59,784 bases of DNA from contig BFEA01000293.1 in the NCBI GenBank assembly GCA_003427395.1, forward strand, positions 588,856-648,639. The letters run 5' to 3'. This document shows positions 1 to 10,180 of the stretch, in pieces. Numbering within the stretch: the stretch's first letter is position 1; each line of letters begins with the position of its first letter. The notes under the pieces are model-generated. The model was not told the DNA's origin, ran no database searches, and saw only the letters and a program-made list of their open reading frames with translations. This stretch comes from Chara braunii (Eukaryota > Streptophyta > Charophyceae > Charales > Characeae). A program made the position numbers and the translations under genes.

Positions 1-9
1 ACATGAACG

Positions 10-126
10 TGTAGTATGTGCTTCGATCAGTTTCATATCCGATCTTCCCCTCCACACGATCAAGCGTAGTACCTGCTCCATTCAGTTTCATATCTGATCC
101 ATGGGGGGGAGAGAGAGAGAGGGAGA

Positions 127-182
<56 letters not shown>

Positions 183-477
183 CAAAGACCCCAATCTAAC
201 TAACTATCGAGTGTAGTGTCGGATCCATGGTCCATCGAGATGTTTTACCAAAAAAAAAAAAAAAGGGTGCACACGCGCACAGGAGGGAGAGAAGGTTAGA
301 GAGAACCTAATCTAAGCAACTACGCACCCCTTCCCTCCCCCCGCCCCACAATCAAATGAAGTAAACCAACTGCCCGCTACTCACCCGCGCCCCCCAAGAT
401 CAAGCGTAGTATCTGCTCCGTTCAGTTTCATATCTGATCCGTAGTCCATCCAGACCTTTAAAAGAAATAGCGTGTGT

Positions 478-556
<79 letters not shown>

Positions 557-600
557 CCAATCTGACTAACTACACGGCCTGCCCCTTTCCCACCACACAA
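10..600. repeat. GA microsatellites inside a duplicated unit
   Basis: Two long (GA)n arrays (about 109-181 and 481-554) are each preceded by the same unit of about 46 bp (58-103 and 399-450, sharing 'gatcaagcgtagta' and 'cagtttcatatctgatcc'). A third, shorter version lies at 10-45. Each array is followed by a 'gaccccaatct.actaacta' segment (about 186 and 555), with a diverged copy near 306. The block is therefore a segmental duplication carrying its own microsatellite. Arg/Glu or Leu/Ser repeat reading frames here come from the GA arrays and are not genes. Confidence 0.8.
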
Positions 601-1040
601 TCACAAAATTGCGTATCTTCGGACATCTGAGAAAAAATATTTGTGGTGAGCGGGAGACAGGTATGCAACGTGTGACACACACAACAGGTGAGTTCAAATT
701 CAAACAAGCACCTACCCAACAAACCGCAAGTGAAAGGTATGTAAATTGTGATCAGGTCTATGACAGGACAAAAAAGCAAAAAAAAAAGAAAAAGGCGTAC
801 AAAGCAGCAGCAGCATTCCATTGGCAGTGTCAACAACAGTGCACAGGTGAGCCTAAAAAACACCCCGGCCCCACACAAACGCACACACGGACCAACAAAC
901 CCCCACCCACCCTCATTTTGTGGGCGAAGCCGAAACAGGTAACCTTGTTTCTTGTTGTTTTCTTAGACAGTAAGACCCCGTGCACCTTTACTATAGCTTT
1001 GCATTGACAACCTTGATTGAATATGTAGGATAGGTGGGAG
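601..1040. other. No recognisable gene
   Basis: The stretch is rich in A and C, with short poly-A runs near 777-790 and CA-rich sequence near 860-910. Overlapping short reading frames on both strands have low-complexity composition. I see no domain or RNA signal. Confidence 0.5.
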
Positions 1041-1325
1041 GTGGTCATCTGTGACTACCAAGTCGGTCAGATTCCACAGACGAACAAGAGCTTTCCTCTG
1101 GATAAGATCCGCAGAGGTCTTTCTTCTTCGTTGAGAGAACACAAACTCTCGAGCAGATACACAGATCTAATAGCTTTTATTGTGATTACTTTTGTGGGAG
1201 CTGTGGCATCCTTTTTTGTGGCTACTACCTTTTTGTCAAAATTTGTGATCAGCAGATGCTTCACATCTAATTTGATACCAGATAAGAGAATCACGGATAT
1301 CAGGAAAAAGGTTGGACTCGAGTAA
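1041..1325 (+). other. Unrecognised 94-codon ORF with one membrane segment
   Basis: The translation has a polar first half, then a hydrophobic stretch at about residues 46-66 (ITFVGAVASFFVATTFL) that would span a membrane, then a basic tail ending in KKVGLE and a TAA stop. I do not recognise a family. It sits just upstream of a group II intron-like motif at 1363-1505, so it may be part of the same decayed organelle-derived block rather than a nuclear gene. There is no evidence that it is expressed. Confidence 0.2.
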
Positions 1326-1362
1326 TCACCAAGGGTGGGAAAGTGTCACTCTATTAATTTAT

Positions 1363-1505
1363 TGGAGCCATGGTTTGCAAAACATTTGAATTAAATCCAT
1401 ATCATAAAAAAGAGCAAGAAGAGCCATATGAGGCGAAAGTGTCACGTATGGTTTGGAAGCCGAGCCATATAAGCAATGAGATGGTTTAGGTTAACAATCG
1501 CTTTT
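1363..1505 (+). pseudogene. Group II intron remnant
   Basis: Positions 1418-1462 read 'gagccatatgaggcgaaag' followed by 'tcacgtatggtttggaagccgag'. This is the GAGCCGTATG...CACGTACGGTTTGGAAGCCGAG signature common in organellar group II introns, with G-to-A changes at CpG-like sites. It is followed by 'gcaatgagatggtttaggttaac'. Only part of the intron is visible; no maturase gene or intact domain V was found. Two similar motifs lie at 2662-2698 (minus) and 4096-4131 (plus). I infer a decayed nuclear copy of organelle DNA. Confidence 0.6.
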
Positions 1506-1539
1506 TTTATATATATATAAAAAATTGGACATGTTTGAG

Positions 1540-2260
1540 GTAGGGCAATTGGCATTTCAGCTCAAGACCGAAGGTACCAACCCACCTCATCCCAGGGTCA
1601 ATGGCTAAGAGCTACCCGCACCGGGAGACCTTTACGGTACCCAGACGCACAGGTGTCACCCTTAGTCCCCCTGAGGTGCTGCGAGCAGCCCTTTCGTTCT
1701 CATGAAGAACTGCCTACCCCCAACGGGTGCAATTTATTGGGCCATCCCCCCAAGGGGTACCTGACCCTAATAAGCGAAAGCATTGTAGCCTAGGTGCTGG
1801 GTCGCAGACAGGAAGCACAAACCCAAGCCCCCAGCCAACCAACAGCAGATGCTTCAGAGCGATACCTGCTGCAACCTTATCATTAGCACAAGACAACGGG
1901 CTCAGGCCACACTAGCGGAGCAAGCACCTTCCATCTAGGCTCAGGGAGGGAACCGGCGGAACAGAGGACTGACAATCAGTCCCCAATCATCCTGGCACAA
2001 GACAGCGGACTCAACCCCTGCCAGCGGACCGTGCACCACTCATCAAGGCAAGACCAGGGAACCGGCAATCAGCCCCAAAGCACCGACTGAGGCATGGCAG
2101 GGATCGAACCTGCAACCTCCGTCTCCGAAAAAAGGGTATATTTCGAGATCTTCCTGCAAAGTACAGGTGCCCCATCTGGCAATGCTCGAACCCGCAACCT
2201 GTGGGAGAACGCACACAGGCACCCAATCCATCTGGGCTACACTGCAAACGCAGTGTGCGA
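1540..2260 (-). repeat. tRNA-derived (SINE-like) repeat, dimeric head
   Basis: Read on the minus strand, 2245-2165 contains an A-box-like 'tagcccagatggattggg' and a B-box-like 'gggttcgagcattgcc'. About 75 bases further on, 2116-2090 contains a perfect B box within 'ggttgcaggttcgatccctg'. The second half also has a weak A-box-like 'tgccagatggggcacc'. Two tRNA-like promoters in tandem suggest a dimeric tRNA-derived SINE. The remainder (about 1540-2090) is GC-rich non-coding sequence that may be its body; its outer limit is not defined. Confidence 0.5.
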
Positions 2261-2334
2261 ATGACCCTAAGCTCAGCGCTGAAAATTCATAATCTGAAAA
2301 TTCATAATATCAAATATTAAGTGTATCACACCAG

Positions 2335-2460
2335 AGTGCAGGCTCGAAGATTCGAACCCACACCCTAAGCCACAATGGTGAAAATACAGAATAATACGGC
2401 GCACCAGATTGCAGGCTCAAAGATTTGAACCCACACCCTAAGCCACACAGGTATATTACC
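2335..2460. repeat. Two copies of a tRNA-like motif
   Basis: The segment 'caggctcgaagattcgaacccacaccctaagccacaa' (from about 2340) recurs as 'caggctcaaagatttgaacccacaccctaagccacac' (from about 2410). On the minus strand each carries a B-box-like ggttcgaatct or ggttcaaatct. They look like short duplicated tRNA-derived fragments. No full tRNA can be folded from them by eye. Confidence 0.5.
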
Positions 2461-2661
2461 TTCATTACTTTTATAATTGCAGGCGCTAGTATTCTTCATA
2501 TTGCTGCTTCCCTTGGGATTTATCGATCCAACTGATGTAAATGAATGTTTCCCCGATGTAGCTGGATGCACACTCTAATCTTACGATTTGAGGGGACACC
2601 TTTGGCTGTGTTTTGTTAGAGCCTGATGCCGGCACGCAGACAAAAAAGTTGAGTCTTTGCC

Positions 2662-2698
2662 CTTCGAACCGTACATGACAGTTTCCCGTGATACAACT
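2662..2698 (-). pseudogene. Group II intron remnant
   Basis: The minus strand reads 'agttgtatcacgggaaac' then 'tgtcatgtacggttcgaag', matching the GAGC(C/T)GTATnnnnGGAAAC...CATGTACGGTTC pattern of organellar group II introns. The flanking AT-rich sequence holds no gene I recognise. Confidence 0.5.
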
Positions 2699-2788
2699 AT
2701 CCATCAACGTTTCGCTTCAAAAAGGAGTCCTCTATAATACAATGCCATAAATCTAAGATCAATAGTTATTTTTTCATCAAATCGCAAT

Positions 2789-2841
2789 TGCGGATAACGG
2801 GAATTGAACCCATATCCCCTGCTTGGAAGGCAAACAATTTA
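2789..2841 (-). pseudogene. tRNA-Gly(UCC)-like 3' half, organelle type
   Basis: On the minus strand there is an anticodon arm with loop CTTCCAA (anticodon UCC), a T arm 'atgggttcaattcccgt' that pairs fully with one G-T pair, and a 3' acceptor strand 'tatccgc' plus A. The matching 5' acceptor strand (gcggata) and a clear D arm are absent, and AT-rich sequence follows instead. This is a truncated tRNA copy. The style is organellar rather than nuclear. Confidence 0.6.
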
Positions 2842-2915
2842 AGTTTATTTAACTTTAATTTGAAAATTCAAAGTTAACAACAGAAAGCTAGTAAACATCA
2901 GAAAGATGGGTGTGA

Positions 2916-2975
2916 ACATAGAAACATGTATTGAAATACCAAATTACATAGAAACATGTATTGAAATACCAAATT
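2916..2975 (+). repeat. Tandem duplication of 30 bp
   Basis: The unit 'acatagaaacatgtattg' plus 'aaataccaaatt' occurs twice in perfect head-to-tail copies (2916-2945 and 2946-2975). Confidence 0.95.
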
Positions 2976-3417
2976 GGCTAACACTAGAAGGTTGATGCAA
3001 AGTGTTCCACCAATTTACAAAGAATTTCACATTTGTCATTTGGTTGGATACTTAGCGGATCCTCTTTGATTAAATTATGGCGAGCCTGCTGATTGACCAA
3101 TGAATTTGGAGATTCCTGGTTTTTGGGGGCGATGCGATGGGGGACCTGTCCAACTTGAGATGGTGTGGCAAAGTTGGAGTCGCCCTACAATTGAGATTTG
3201 CGACCTCGGTGCACTCGATAATTCAGTTATGTTCCCTTCGCGCCTGATTGTTATTTTTATTTTGGTTTTTGCAATGTTTATTATTTAGTCGAGCAGTTCA
3301 ACAATGGTTTTTTCCTTTAATCTTTGTCACTTTTACTTTTTTGTTATTTTGTAATCTTATTGGCATGATTCCTGGGTAGATTGCTATTCATTCATTCCGC
3401 CGACTGGCGAGGGTATG

Positions 3418-3422
<5 letters not shown>

Positions 3423-3463
<41 letters not shown>
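3423..3463 (+). repeat. Poly-T run
   Basis: About 41 consecutive T residues. This could be the poly-A tail of a minus-strand retroposon, but no retroposon body is recognisable next to it. Confidence 0.9.
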
Positions 3464-3589
3464 CTCTAATCTTAGTCACCTCAGGACATGAAATGGTTGT
3501 TGCCCACGAAATGGACACCAATTTTAACTGGATGCAAGGCCTGCCTATGCTTTAAATGAAATAATAAATTTGTAGAAAAGCCTATCAGT

Positions 3590-3662
3590 AGTCCTAAGTA
3601 GATTTGAACTACTGATTTTTTACTTATCAGGCGTTTACTCTAACCAACTAAGCTAGAATAAT
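3590..3662 (-). pseudogene. Decayed tRNA-Ile(GAU)-like copy
   Basis: Minus strand: a D-arm-like 'tagcttagttggttagag', an anticodon loop 'ctgataa' (GAU) and a perfect T arm 'agtagttcaaatctact' followed by 'taggac'. The anticodon stem no longer pairs well and the two acceptor strands do not match. It resembles an organellar tRNA-Ile copy that has decayed. Confidence 0.55.
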
Positions 3663-3969
3663 TCGACTGAACATTGGACTTTTTAATCTATAATAAGTAA
3701 TAACAAGGTGCCCGCTTATACAATAAGCTTTATTTTGAGTGAACCATCTCCTAGAGGAGATCCTAAAACACATAGATGGTAAAGTCGTCCCTCCGTGTTT
3801 TGCATGATTGAGTTTGTTTAGTTTGAAATGAAGACAACTTGGTGAAAATGGTAAGCACGACATACTTAAAATCTGTTCCCGCAAGGTTTGTAATTGTTAT
3901 AGTTTTGTACACAGTCGTACCAAGCTGCGTGAATTTGAGAATTATTATAGTTTTGCACTTTGTGCTCGG

Positions 3970-4045
3970 AGTCTTCAGCCACTCAGCCATACCTCTCGGG
4001 AAAAACGGGATTTTAACCCACAACTTATGGGGTGACAAACTTTCC
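3970..4045 (-). pseudogene. Possible tRNA fragments (Met-like 3' end, Ser-like 5' end)
   Basis: Minus strand from about 4040: 'cccataagttgtgggtt' looks like a CAU anticodon loop running into a T arm ('gtgggttaaaatccc'). It is followed at once by 'gagaggtatggctgagtggc', which resembles the 5' end of a serine tRNA. Both are incomplete. The call rests only on local similarity. Confidence 0.3.
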
Positions 4046-4095
4046 TCAGAACCACATGTGGCAGTCTCCCGTCATGCAAGACGCCCCCCAAATCC

Positions 4096-4131
4096 GAGAG
4101 CTGTATGCGAGGAAACTTGCACGTACGGTAC
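4096..4131 (+). pseudogene. Group II intron remnant
   Basis: The plus strand reads 'gagagctgtatgcgaggaaac' (4096-4116) running into 'ttgcacgtacggtac', the same paired signature seen at 1418 and 2698 with a complementary tgcg/cgca-type stem. It is in the opposite orientation to the 2.66-kb copy, so the organelle-like block is rearranged. Confidence 0.5.
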
Positions 4132-4325
4132 ATATCTTACATAGAAGAGTCTTTTGAAACCCGGATCCATTGGATCTGATCAAGTCACGTTCATTCTCAC
4201 ACTTTGATGACTATAGGTGACCTTACGACCACCCTCAAACCCTCATTCGTAAGCTGACAGTTTTTCTGGACAAGTTAGGCTAATCCACAAAGTTCCATTC
4301 TTATCTTGAAATTAGGATTTAGACA

Positions 4326-4711
4326 CTATGGACCTGTGTAGCATGGCGAACATGTTCGCACCCCTTCAAGTTTGTGCGAATGTGTTTGCTCGCGAACATG
4401 TTCGGGCGAACATTTTTTTTTTCGTAAAAAAAAAAAAAAAAGAATTGTTTCGGTTTTTTATTTTTAACTCATGATTGGCTACGAATTTGAGCATGACTCC
4501 AAGGCAAAAGTTGCTTGTATTCTTATTTTACATAACATATATTTTTTTCTGATTTTTTTGAGTACTTTTTTTATTAATATCTTTTATGTTCGCGTTCGGA
4601 GGGTTTTGGGCGCTTGTTCGCTTTCCGAGGGTTTTGGGCGCTTGTTCGCGTTCGGGCGAACATGATCGCATTCGTCTCCGAACACGAACATGGTGCTATG
4701 TAGCTATGGAC
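4326..4711. mobile_element. hAT-type MITE with 8-bp target duplication
   Basis: The octamer CTATGGAC flanks the segment on both sides (4326-4333 and 4704-4711). Inside, the ends are imperfect inverted repeats: left 'ctgtgtagcatggcgaacatg', right (reverse complement) 'ctacatagcaccatgttcg'. The interior is built from repeats of gcgaac/gttcgc, including the palindrome gcgaacatgttcgc, and carries a poly-T/poly-A centre. An 8-bp duplication is characteristic of the hAT superfamily. At 370 bp and with no coding capacity this would be a non-autonomous element. Confidence 0.65.
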
Positions 4712-6100
4712 AACACTTCCACAGGAGGAACAATTAAATTAGTTCCAACACTAAAGTTCGATGGCCATGGTGCAAGTTTGATATAACAAGCATTGGCTCC
4801 CAGTGCAACCTCATAAAAAGCCATGAAACATGGACCTGAAGACATTGAAACACAAGTGGAAATATCATATTCGGTACCTTATGAAAAAAATATAGTCAAA
4901 ATACGAAATCTTATTTCAAAGTCGCGCTCTCCCTCAACTAAAAAAAAATTCATAAAGTAGCATGTTGAAATATGAAAATTGATCTAATTGACACTTTTTT
5001 TTTGTACTGTACATCTGCGTGGTCCATCAAGATCATAATTCTTATTTGCATAGGAAGGATATAACCTTTGTACGTGCATGTTACAAGTCCATACTTTTAA
5101 AGTCATTCTACAAGCTATATTGTGAGGTAAAAGCAGAAGGTATGAAAAAAGGAAAAAATTGGTGTTGCATGCACCATGAGGAAACTGTTAAGTAGATTGC
5201 GAGAACAGGGATTTTTGAAAGGAGACTTTATACCCAATGGCAAAACGTGGAATAGTACCCATGGATCATGCTGACGTATGGTGAAATCACCAGAAGTGTT
5301 TTTTCGTTTAGTCAATCTACACGCGTCCAATTTCTATAGTGGGTGCGCGACTTAAATGAAAGAAAGCCCCAAAAAAAGCTACAAAAAACATTATTGTAAT
5401 TGTGACAAATCATAAAAGCTTCTTGAACTAAAAAACTATCATATACTCTTTTCTTGTAATTTTGAATACTAGACCCCTTTCGTCGGTGAGCCAAAATAAT
5501 GTTATATTTTAATTCTTCTCGGATTTGGTATTATAAGTCATGTGGTATCTAGATTGTGTATGCACCCCAGATAAGGCATCCGCCCCAAATAAACTACCCA
5601 CCATTATATAATATTCGATTTCGAAACTGGGAAATTTTCCTAACGCGCCTCGATTGACACCCGACCAAAGGTTGTTGATCTTCCTAGGTATCCAAATATC
5701 GTGTGGTAAAAGCAGAAGCTACAAAAGAAGGAAATGATTGGTATTGCATGCACCCATCTCAGATTGTTCCTCGGATGATCTTATACAAAGTTCTTGCATT
5801 TATGGCTTCAGGGCCTTCGGCCTCCAGGGATCTGTAGGGAACCAACATATGTTTGTCTAGGATCCTCAAAGACATTACATGAAGCTAGTTTGATTCTCAG
5901 GGAAGTACTTATGCTTTATTCTTTGTCGACCCTAGGTAGGGTGTCTACGAAAGACCTATGCACGAAGTTGTTGAAATATCCGGAAATCCATACGGTGAAA
6001 GATTGCAGAGCATTCCGAAAACTTAAGTAGTTTCCCCAACCTACTACTAATTAATATAAACGAAAGACAGAGGTAGATTTTCAAACATACAAAATAGATG
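4712..6100. other. No gene; one dispersed duplication
   Basis: AT-rich sequence with no recognisable coding or RNA gene. A segment of about 55 bp ('ggtaaaagcagaag...ttgcatgcacc') occurs at 5121-5175 and again at 5701-5755, so part of the stretch derives from an unidentified repeat. Short reading frames such as 5794-6030 show no family features. Confidence 0.5.
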
Positions 6101-6138
6101 TCGTTTTTATTACGGAAATGTGTTTTATCCTAGGTTGT

Positions 6139-6235
6139 TTTACCGGACGTCCAGGACCCCTGGGTTGTCCGACCGGACGTCTGGTCGGACGTCGGACGGT
6201 CTCGAACCGGACAAGGGTTGTCCGACCTAGCGCAA
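6139..6235. repeat. Overlapping inverted repeats of a cggacgtc motif
   Basis: 'ccggacgtcc', 'ccggacgtctggtcggacgtcgg' and nearby 'gaccggac'/'gtccgac' copies form several overlapping palindromes within about 95 bp, ending in 'ggacaagggttgtccgacc'. The strand could fold into alternative hairpins. An (AC)n tract follows at about 6391-6428. Confidence 0.6.
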
Positions 6236-6393
6236 AATATATATATATTGAAAAAAATGATGTGGCTTCTACCATGCATAAGGTGTATGCCACCAAAATT
6301 TTGGCTCATTTGAGCCAGTAGAAAAAAAGATAAAGTTCTTCAAAGTTTCTAATCCCCACCTATACCCCTCCTATCCCCACCAAAACCCTCATG

Positions 6394-6428
<35 letters not shown>

Positions 6429-6429
6429 G

Positions 6430-7637
6430 TTGTAGCTCTAGGACTTAAGATAATTCATAAGAGAGTTCTGACTCCGCGTTGTAGTCCGGTCAGACCAAGT
6501 GCGACATCCCCTCGAGCCTAATCTGATCACCACCGTCAACGTACAACAAATCAGACTACAAGTCACAACATACATCAATGGAGAATTGAGTGGTGTATAA
6601 GTCAACCATTAGATTGTGCGTCATCAGTCCGCAAAACATCTCAGCCGAGATCCCCTCGACAATGAGTGCTCGAATAAAAAAGAAAAGCAATGAATTCCAA
6701 ACACAAAAAAGGGTGACATTGCATCATCAAATTTGAGTCCAAGGCGGCCTTCTTGTTTGGGGCTGGTCCTACTGAGTCCCTATGGTTCCCACGTAGGTCG
6801 CAACCAAGTCCCAAGCAAGAAAGTACCACAAGGTCCTACGTTCTACCTCTACCGTATCAAAAAACGAATTTCAACTCCAAGAGACAACCTACAAACTACA
6901 TCCATTCAGAATGAAAAGAGAAAGCACTGTAGAAAGATATGGCATTCAAAGCACATCTCTACATTCATCAGGTTAGTAAGCCGTTTGGACACCAATGCAC
7001 ACAACCAAGACTTCAAAGTAGGAAAGAGACCTAGAAGTACTCCAACTGGACAAACAATACCATGCGCGCACACATGGGCAACCATTAAGTGCACAACAAT
7101 TACCTGAGTGGCCTAGACTATGAGATGTAGTATAACTCACCCCCCTTCCTCATATGGTCTTCCTAACCCTATTCGCTACATCTACACTAGTGTCCTATCA
7201 TGTAGGAGGGTCCGACTCCAACACCAAAGTGCAACGCCCGATCCCCCACCGATGCTGAAGAACAAAGTAGCAACTTGCAGTCCGTATATGCTAAATGGCT
7301 ACCTCCCTCAATATCGCCTACTTGAGGGAGGCCCTTAAGTCACTGTGTGTCTCCCTTCGGTCAGATTCCAGGTGCGAGTCCCTCTCACTGTCGCCTCTCT
7401 CAAATTGTCGCATGAAGTCCTCTTGATGTGTCTGGCCACCACAAGCTCACTCTCAATCAACCTGGTCAGGTTACACGTCGACCAAACACGACCTAACCAT
7501 GTGGGGGCAGCTTCCCTAATCCACTTTGCCCCACTTCAGACAAACCCTAACCCTACGTGGTCAGCCTAATCACTTAGGTTAGGGTTAGGGTGGATAAGTC
7601 AACTCTCACCAGCAAGTAGAATCCGCTCTAATACCAA
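6430..7637 (-). mobile_element. Internal region of a minus-strand LTR element (non-coding remnant)
   Basis: The region ends at its right edge with a minus-strand primer-binding site, so it should be the 5' internal part of an LTR element. No gag or pol similarity is visible in any frame. A direct telomere-like or low-complexity run 'ccctaaccctacgtgg...ttagggttaggg' occurs near 7546-7590. The element is probably a LARD/TRIM-type or a heavily decayed element; its left boundary is unknown. Confidence 0.4.
7625..7636 (-). other. Primer-binding site (initiator tRNA-Met type)
   Basis: The minus strand reads TGGTATTAGAGC, one base different from the TGGTATCAGAGC complementary to the 3' end of initiator tRNA-Met. 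It is directly preceded by an LTR-like terminus '...ataaca', as expected for an LTR ending in CA. Confidence 0.65.
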
Positions 7638-8000
7638 TGTTATGATCCTGGCCAATTTCGACGAATACCAATGTTATGATCCTAGCCAATTTCGAAGTAT
7701 ACATTCATCAGAAAGTACAATGTCGTCCAATTGCAAAAAGAAACGAATGAACTTTAGAGGAGAGAGAGGGAAAGAAGAAGAAGAAGATGATGTACACCAG
7801 CATTGACCAATGATAATGCTCTTCTTCTTCGCCAATCACTCTCCTCCTCCTTATCTCCTCCCCTCTTATTCAATCAAGAAATAATAATAATAATGTTGAA
7901 TGGCTGAACCAGAATCAATGTCTGAATCCCTCTCCTACTGCAGGTATCACATGAGGTCCACCATAGCCATGATATCCTTCTCCTTCCTCTTCTCGAAAGC
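7638..8000 (-). repeat. Candidate LTR next to the 7.6-kb primer-binding site
   Basis: The sequence from 7638 (tgttatgatcc...) is where the LTR of the minus-strand element must lie. A 34-bp tandem duplication (about 7631-7664 and 7665-7698, 'ataccaatgttatgatcc...') spans the LTR/PBS border. The other LTR end could not be located by eye, so the right edge is nominal. Confidence 0.35.
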
Positions 8001-9355
8001 CTAGGCTATGGCGGACTGCTAGGGCCTCGCCCTGATGTGCAGAAGACAACTCGAGCAGCTATGGCTGCTCTAGCTCAGCCCGCCATGCCTGACTCTGCCT
8101 CGAAGCTTCTTGGTGTAGCTCTACCCCCGCTGGGGCCTTCTTGCTGCAGCGCCCACCAAGAGATGAAGATGGTGCTCCCCCTTCCTAGTCCTGGTCTTCT
8201 TCCTCCTCCTGTCCTTGCTGCTTCCCTAGCAGCGCTGCTCCAGCCAGCACTCCAACCATGGTGTCGCCAACTTGCACACCGACAATGAGGAGGAACACGT
8301 TGCTCCTCCTGGAGATATAGCGGCCTACTTGCCTCTTGGCGAGTGACTTCCCAGGCCGGGTGGCCTCCAAGCAACCAGTACCTCCTCCCTTTCGGAGGGA
8401 AACATCATTGCAGACTCTGATATTGCCCGTACAGGCCCTAGATGCAGACTGGTTGGACTGGTACCTGCCTAGACCTAGCCTACAACTACTGGGCCTCTAA
8501 AAATTCCAACTTTTGTCTTCTTCTAATCGGCCTTGAGTACCCGGCACATCTACCTCTACCTGGTGTGGTACCGGCCTACCTGCTACTTGAGTGTTTTCCA
8601 CTGCTTCAAGTATCGCCGGCCTCTTTCCCCCACCACGTGAGTGTTGTTTTCCACTGCTCCCAAGTGTCGCGGGCCTCTTTCCTCCGCCACTTAAAAGTGT
8701 TTTCCCTGCTGCAACCCTCAATGTCACAGCCACAGGAAAGTACTGGCCCTGCGGGCCCTCTGAACGAACAAGTGCCCTTGCGGGTCACACACACACTCAA
8801 GCCAACAAGCACTCAGACAGGCATGCAGACCAGCAAGCATGCACACACACAGACTTAGAGAAATCAGTAACAATCCAGAAACTCAGCAAGGCATTCATTC
8901 CATGAGCAAAACTCAGAAATCAGTTGCGTGTCTCAGTCCGTGTTTGGCAGGTCAGTACACAGCATGAAAAATCGCTGGAATTGGGGTAAGTTGTAGACTG
9001 GCAAAAATGGAAAATGTGATGAATTGGCACGGCATTTATTTCATGGGCTAAATGATTTATTTTTTTTCTGATATTTTTCCTGGAAAGATCACGACCTAGT
9101 CTACAAGATCTCAAAATTTCAGATTTGTTTCTTAATTTTTCGGAACACGAAAAATCGCCAAAGTTGGCGCGTGAAAATTGCAGGACTGGACCCGCCTGCA
9201 GCTGCCGGTCGGCGCCTCCCTTAAAGACCCGCTCCCAACTCACCGGAATGCCACTTTTCGGTGTCGGGTAGAGTGGTGGTTTAAGGTCCAAATCCAAATC
9301 ACGTTGCATACAACATTTCACGTTTAAAGCTCACTCTCTACCCATGACAAAAGTA
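8001..9355. other. No recognisable gene
   Basis: Overlapping reading frames at 8037-8288, 8442-8858 and 8591-8905 and their minus-strand counterparts are Pro/Ser/Ala-rich, lack any motif I know and overlap on both strands. The stretch from about 8940 to 9350 also shows nothing identifiable. The block directly adjoins a LINE fragment on its right. Confidence 0.45.
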
Positions 9356-9359
9356 TATA

Positions 9360-9818
9360 CTATATCCAGACGTCCATTCTGTTGACCATGGATGTTAGTA
9401 AGGTTGCAGCCGCACTTCCATGGGTTCCCTTATTTTTGAATTGTATTCCCAGGAAGCAGATTCCCTTTTCTGGTGGAATCCACTGCATGGCTGGGGGTGT
9501 GATCTCTAAAGGAGGTTGATCGCTCGTCCACCACCCTATCATTTTGCTGCAGTTTAATTTCAGTTCTGATGCTAGTTGGAAGGCCTGCATTGCCGTTATC
9601 AGTGCTCTGAAGGAAGAATCAGATGCTCTGATCAGAACAGTCAGGTCATCTGCAAACAACAGGAGCGATGGAATAAGTGATAGTTTGTCTGTGTCCGTGT
9701 TGTCATTTAGTAGCCGTTTGATTGAGGGCTCCTTCCTTAGAAAGCTTGCCATTCCTTCCATTACAAAGAGACAGATAGGAGCCGCTATCAGGTCTCCTTC
9801 TTGTACATATCTACTCAT
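9360..9818 (-). pseudogene. LINE (non-LTR) reverse transcriptase fragment
   Basis: The 152-residue minus-strand translation has the order typical of a LINE palm domain. Near residue 6 is QEGDLIAAPICLFVMEG (compare the usual RQG-P-S-LF-EG). At about residue 56 LLFADDLTVL carries the catalytic FADD. Then come AFQLASELKLNCSKM and, near residue 122, FLGIQF. The product would copy RNA into DNA at a nicked target site. Sequence upstream (right of 9818) no longer matches and there is a stop soon after FLGI, so both ends are lost. A plus-strand frame at 9544-9933 is its shadow. Confidence 0.75.
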
Positions 9819-10180
9819 TTTGAACGAAGCTGCTAAAAAATTGTTTACCTACCTTGTCCCGTTTTCTAAAACTGTGGCCCACTACCTTGGTTCCCATCAT
9901 TCCTGCAGAAATTCCGAATTGACAGGATCCTAACCCTTTGAAAAAAGAAAAAGACAGGATGGCAGCTGGGTTACCAACTGGGCCGCCTGGGTCATCTTGG
10001 TTGCCTGGGCGGCCCGGTCGGGCAAGGCCCAGGGAAGTCCCCTTCCCCCCCCCCGAAAAAAAAAACAAAATTCAGGTATGCCTGCGCTCAACAGCTGAAG
10101 AAAAAAAAAAGAGATGAGTTATACCAAATACTCAGTAAGTTATAAAACACTGAAAATCTATCTTTCGAAGAATGGTGATC

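Noticed and set aside
18-203. Arg/Glu-repeat peptides from GA microsatellites (also at 400-600, 10329-10769, 34447-34674)
   Set aside because: They are translations of dinucleotide repeats with no independent support; only the exon at 10656-10765 within one of them is real.
1041-1325. Upstream SANT exon of the TKI1-like gene
   Set aside because: No tryptophan pattern of a SANT helix, and a membrane-spanning segment is present.
8037-8905. Overlapping Pro/Ala/Ser-rich frames on both strands
   Set aside because: Open in several frames at once through GC-rich composition. No conserved motif or splice pattern.
9544-9933. 129-codon plus-strand frame
   Set aside because: Shadow of the LINE reverse transcriptase on the other strand, which carries the FADD motif.
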